From: Anabaena minutissima FACHB-250
Lineage (GTDB): Bacteria > Cyanobacteriota > Cyanobacteriia > Cyanobacteriales > Nostocaceae
DNA length: 64,000 nucleotides
Assembly: GCF_014697125.1 (NCBI RefSeq)
Contig: NZ_JACJRG010000022.1
Location: 39,676-103,675 of the forward strand
Reading direction: 5' to 3'
Shown: in pieces, positions 62,718 through 64,000 of the stretch
Layout of the letters: every line of letters begins with the position of its first letter
Position numbering within the stretch: position 1 is the stretch's first letter
Translations under genes and position numbers: made by a program
The notes under the pieces: generated by a model
What the model was told of the DNA's origin: nothing
The model's database searches: none
The model's input: the letters and a program-made list of their open reading frames with translations, nothing else

Positions 62718-63530
62718 TTAATCCTCCACAGCAGCAAAGGGACAACGACTAGCAGAGAGATTGACATCTGTTGATTTTTTTCTCCAAGGCAAAAGTTTCT
62801 TGATAAAACTCCATAACTTTTGCCACAGAGAAGATTTGGTTTTGATCTCTGCTAGTTGCTGCGTTTGAGGATTAGTTGGTAACTTACCACCAGATGTAAG
62901 TTTTGCTAGAAACTTGGTGTTGTCATAGTAGTGTTCTAAAGAGAGAATTTTCAGGTCATCTCTCAAATGAACAACACTAGTGCCAATAATTTCAATAGTT
63001 TCGCCTGTTGGTGCATAATCTTTATATGCACCATTAAAAGCACCCCAGTGTCGCCATTTAAAAACAATACTTGGCGGGGTTGAATAAACTTCTAACACTT
63101 CCCATAAAAAACCTTCAGGGAATGCTGTATGGAAAAGATTAGTTGAGGTTTCAAAATTCTCTTCACTGGCTTTGTAATGTTTGTTATTTCCAATTAATAG
63201 TTTATAAGTACCAGAATTAATTAAATCTGTGATGGTGTAGCCATAACCACCATTGGTACTCATGCGAAACTTATCTTGAACAACAGTCAGCCATTGAGCA
63301 GGATTAGTCTTGAAATTGGCCTCAATATCAAAAGCTCGCACCAAATTTTGGACTAATCTTTCTAGGGAATTTTCGGGATGGTTTTGTATGCTTCCTTCCG
63401 CAAGCTTTTCATTAGAATGGGTATAGTCTGGTTTTTGACCATATCGCCATTCTATATCCGTGCTATATTCCAGCACTGTATCTCTATCTTGTACCCAAAG
63501 ATTAAGCTTAGTGATGTCGATGGGATTCAT
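62718..63530 (-). CDS. SnoaL-like domain protein with Lys-rich C-terminal tail
   Basis: A 270-residue protein. Residues about 115-220 look like a SnoaL/NTF2-like domain (SPPSIVFKWRHWGAFNGAYKDYAPTGETIEIIGTSVVHLRDDLKILSLEHYYDNTKFLAKL-type pattern; parts W-x-HWG, PTG, HYYD). The tail has KKLLPWRKKST. Function unknown; SnoaL-like proteins include cyclases and ester hydrolases. No neighbour helps. The first 100 residues match nothing I know. Confidence 0.7.
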   Translation of the reverse strand: MNPIDITKLNLWVQDRDTVLEYSTDIEWRYGQKPDYTHSNEKLAEGSIQNHPENSLERLVQNLVRAFDIEANFKTNPAQWLTVVQDKFRMSTNGGYGYTITDLINSGTYKLLIGNNKHYKASEENFETSTNLFHTAFPEGFLWEVLEVYSTPPSIVFKWRHWGAFNGAYKDYAPTGETIEIIGTSVVHLRDDLKILSLEHYYDNTKFLAKLTSGGKLPTNPQTQQLAEIKTKSSLWQKLWSFIKKLLPWRKKSTDVNLSASRCPFAAVED

Positions 63531-64000
63531 AAATGCCTACGCGAAAAGTTAACTAAGAAATAAATGTAAATTGATGATGAGCAACAGAATTACGCAATGA
63601 AAACCCTCTAGTTTTGCAGCTAGTTATACAGCTTTTTTGCAGATTTAATCTCTCATTCATTTGTAGCGTCAGAGATTTTGAAGTATATCTACTTGCATCT
63701 TTTACTATTATGCCAGCCAGTACAAAAAAAGTTGATTAATATAGATAATCTCAAATAAATTTAAAAGGTAATTTAGTTATATTTTTAGTGTTAAAGTAGC
63801 GTTTCTTGGTTGAGTGAGAGACAAAAACACCACACCCAACCCCTCCCTACAAGTAAAGTAAAGATAGGATTATCAAGAAAGGCAGAGGGCAGTCCCAATG
63901 AAAAAATTTCATCACCATGAATGAAAATGTGGTAATTTCCAAGATAAGGCTGATACAAGCGAGGTTGTTTCCTTATTAGAGCACTAGAGCCTGAAGGGCA
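63531..64000. other. Terminal gap, nothing recognised
   Basis: The last 470 bases contain no convincing gene, repeat array or hairpin. The sequence is AT-rich up to 63800. CACACCCAACCCCTCCCTAC at 63830-63849 is a common non-coding motif in Nostoc gaps. The promoter of the SnoaL-like gene should lie within the first 200 bases. Confidence 0.5.

Overview
The window looks like chromosome of a filamentous, heterocyst-type cyanobacterium of the Nostoc/Anabaena group. The evidence is direct: the octamer GCGATCGC (HIP1) recurs throughout; there is a psaX gene for a photosystem I subunit; phylloquinone (men) genes, a Ycf51-family protein and long cyanobacterial-type sensor kinases are present; and many gaps hold arrays of 7-bp tandem repeats (STRRs) typical of Nostocales. 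No rRNA, tRNA, CRISPR array, complete insertion sequence or prophage was recognised.

Layout. 1-9.7 kb is core metabolism: a duplicated winged-helix-like protein, glycerol kinase, transketolase, FabF and acyl carrier protein, a cysteine-rich HdrB-like protein and LpxD. 9.9-18.1 kb is a minus-strand exopolysaccharide operon: two GT4 and two GT2 glycosyltransferases, a Wzc-type tyrosine kinase and an O-antigen ligase/polymerase-like membrane protein. 18.5-22 kb holds an HI0933-type flavoprotein, a 54-residue rubredoxin, small proteins, an SRPBCC protein and a Nif11-like protein. 22-28 kb has two large sensor kinases flanking moaE; the second carries three 185-residue tandem GAF units, each with a Cys-His pair. 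28-36 kb has thiS and thiE, a beta-helix surface protein, psaX, a branched-chain amino acid permease, a third hybrid kinase and larE. 36-47 kb is mixed: DUF4864, an SGNH hydrolase, a DNA methyltransferase frame with no usable start codon, cyanase, Ycf51, a second O-antigen-ligase-like protein, a YaaW-like protein, a renalase-like flavoprotein, a ComFB-like protein and a HicB-like protein. 47-56 kb has a methyltransferase, proA, the phylloquinone block (menF divergent from menA-menC-menE) and an alpha/beta hydrolase. 56-64 kb has infC, a nucleotide-transporter-like protein with a long helical-repeat tail, a Na+/H+ antiporter, a heme-binding DUF3365 protein and a SnoaL-like protein.

The most unusual theme is how small repeats enter genes. 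Heptad arrays and short GC-rich elements do not only fill gaps. They form an in-frame block of about 70 residues inside MenE just before its ATP-binding loop. They provide the last residues and stop codons of LarE and of the HI0933-type flavoprotein, and the C-terminal tail of ThiE. A near-identical element carries both the ribosome-binding site and the GTG start of two unrelated genes (44162 and 55924). A 26-bp element sits inside heptad arrays at two places with 5-bp flanking duplications, and reappears fused to a second element inside menE.

Limits: all functional names come from reading motifs by eye. No searches were run, and start sites are choices made from conserved N-termini and ribosome-binding sites.
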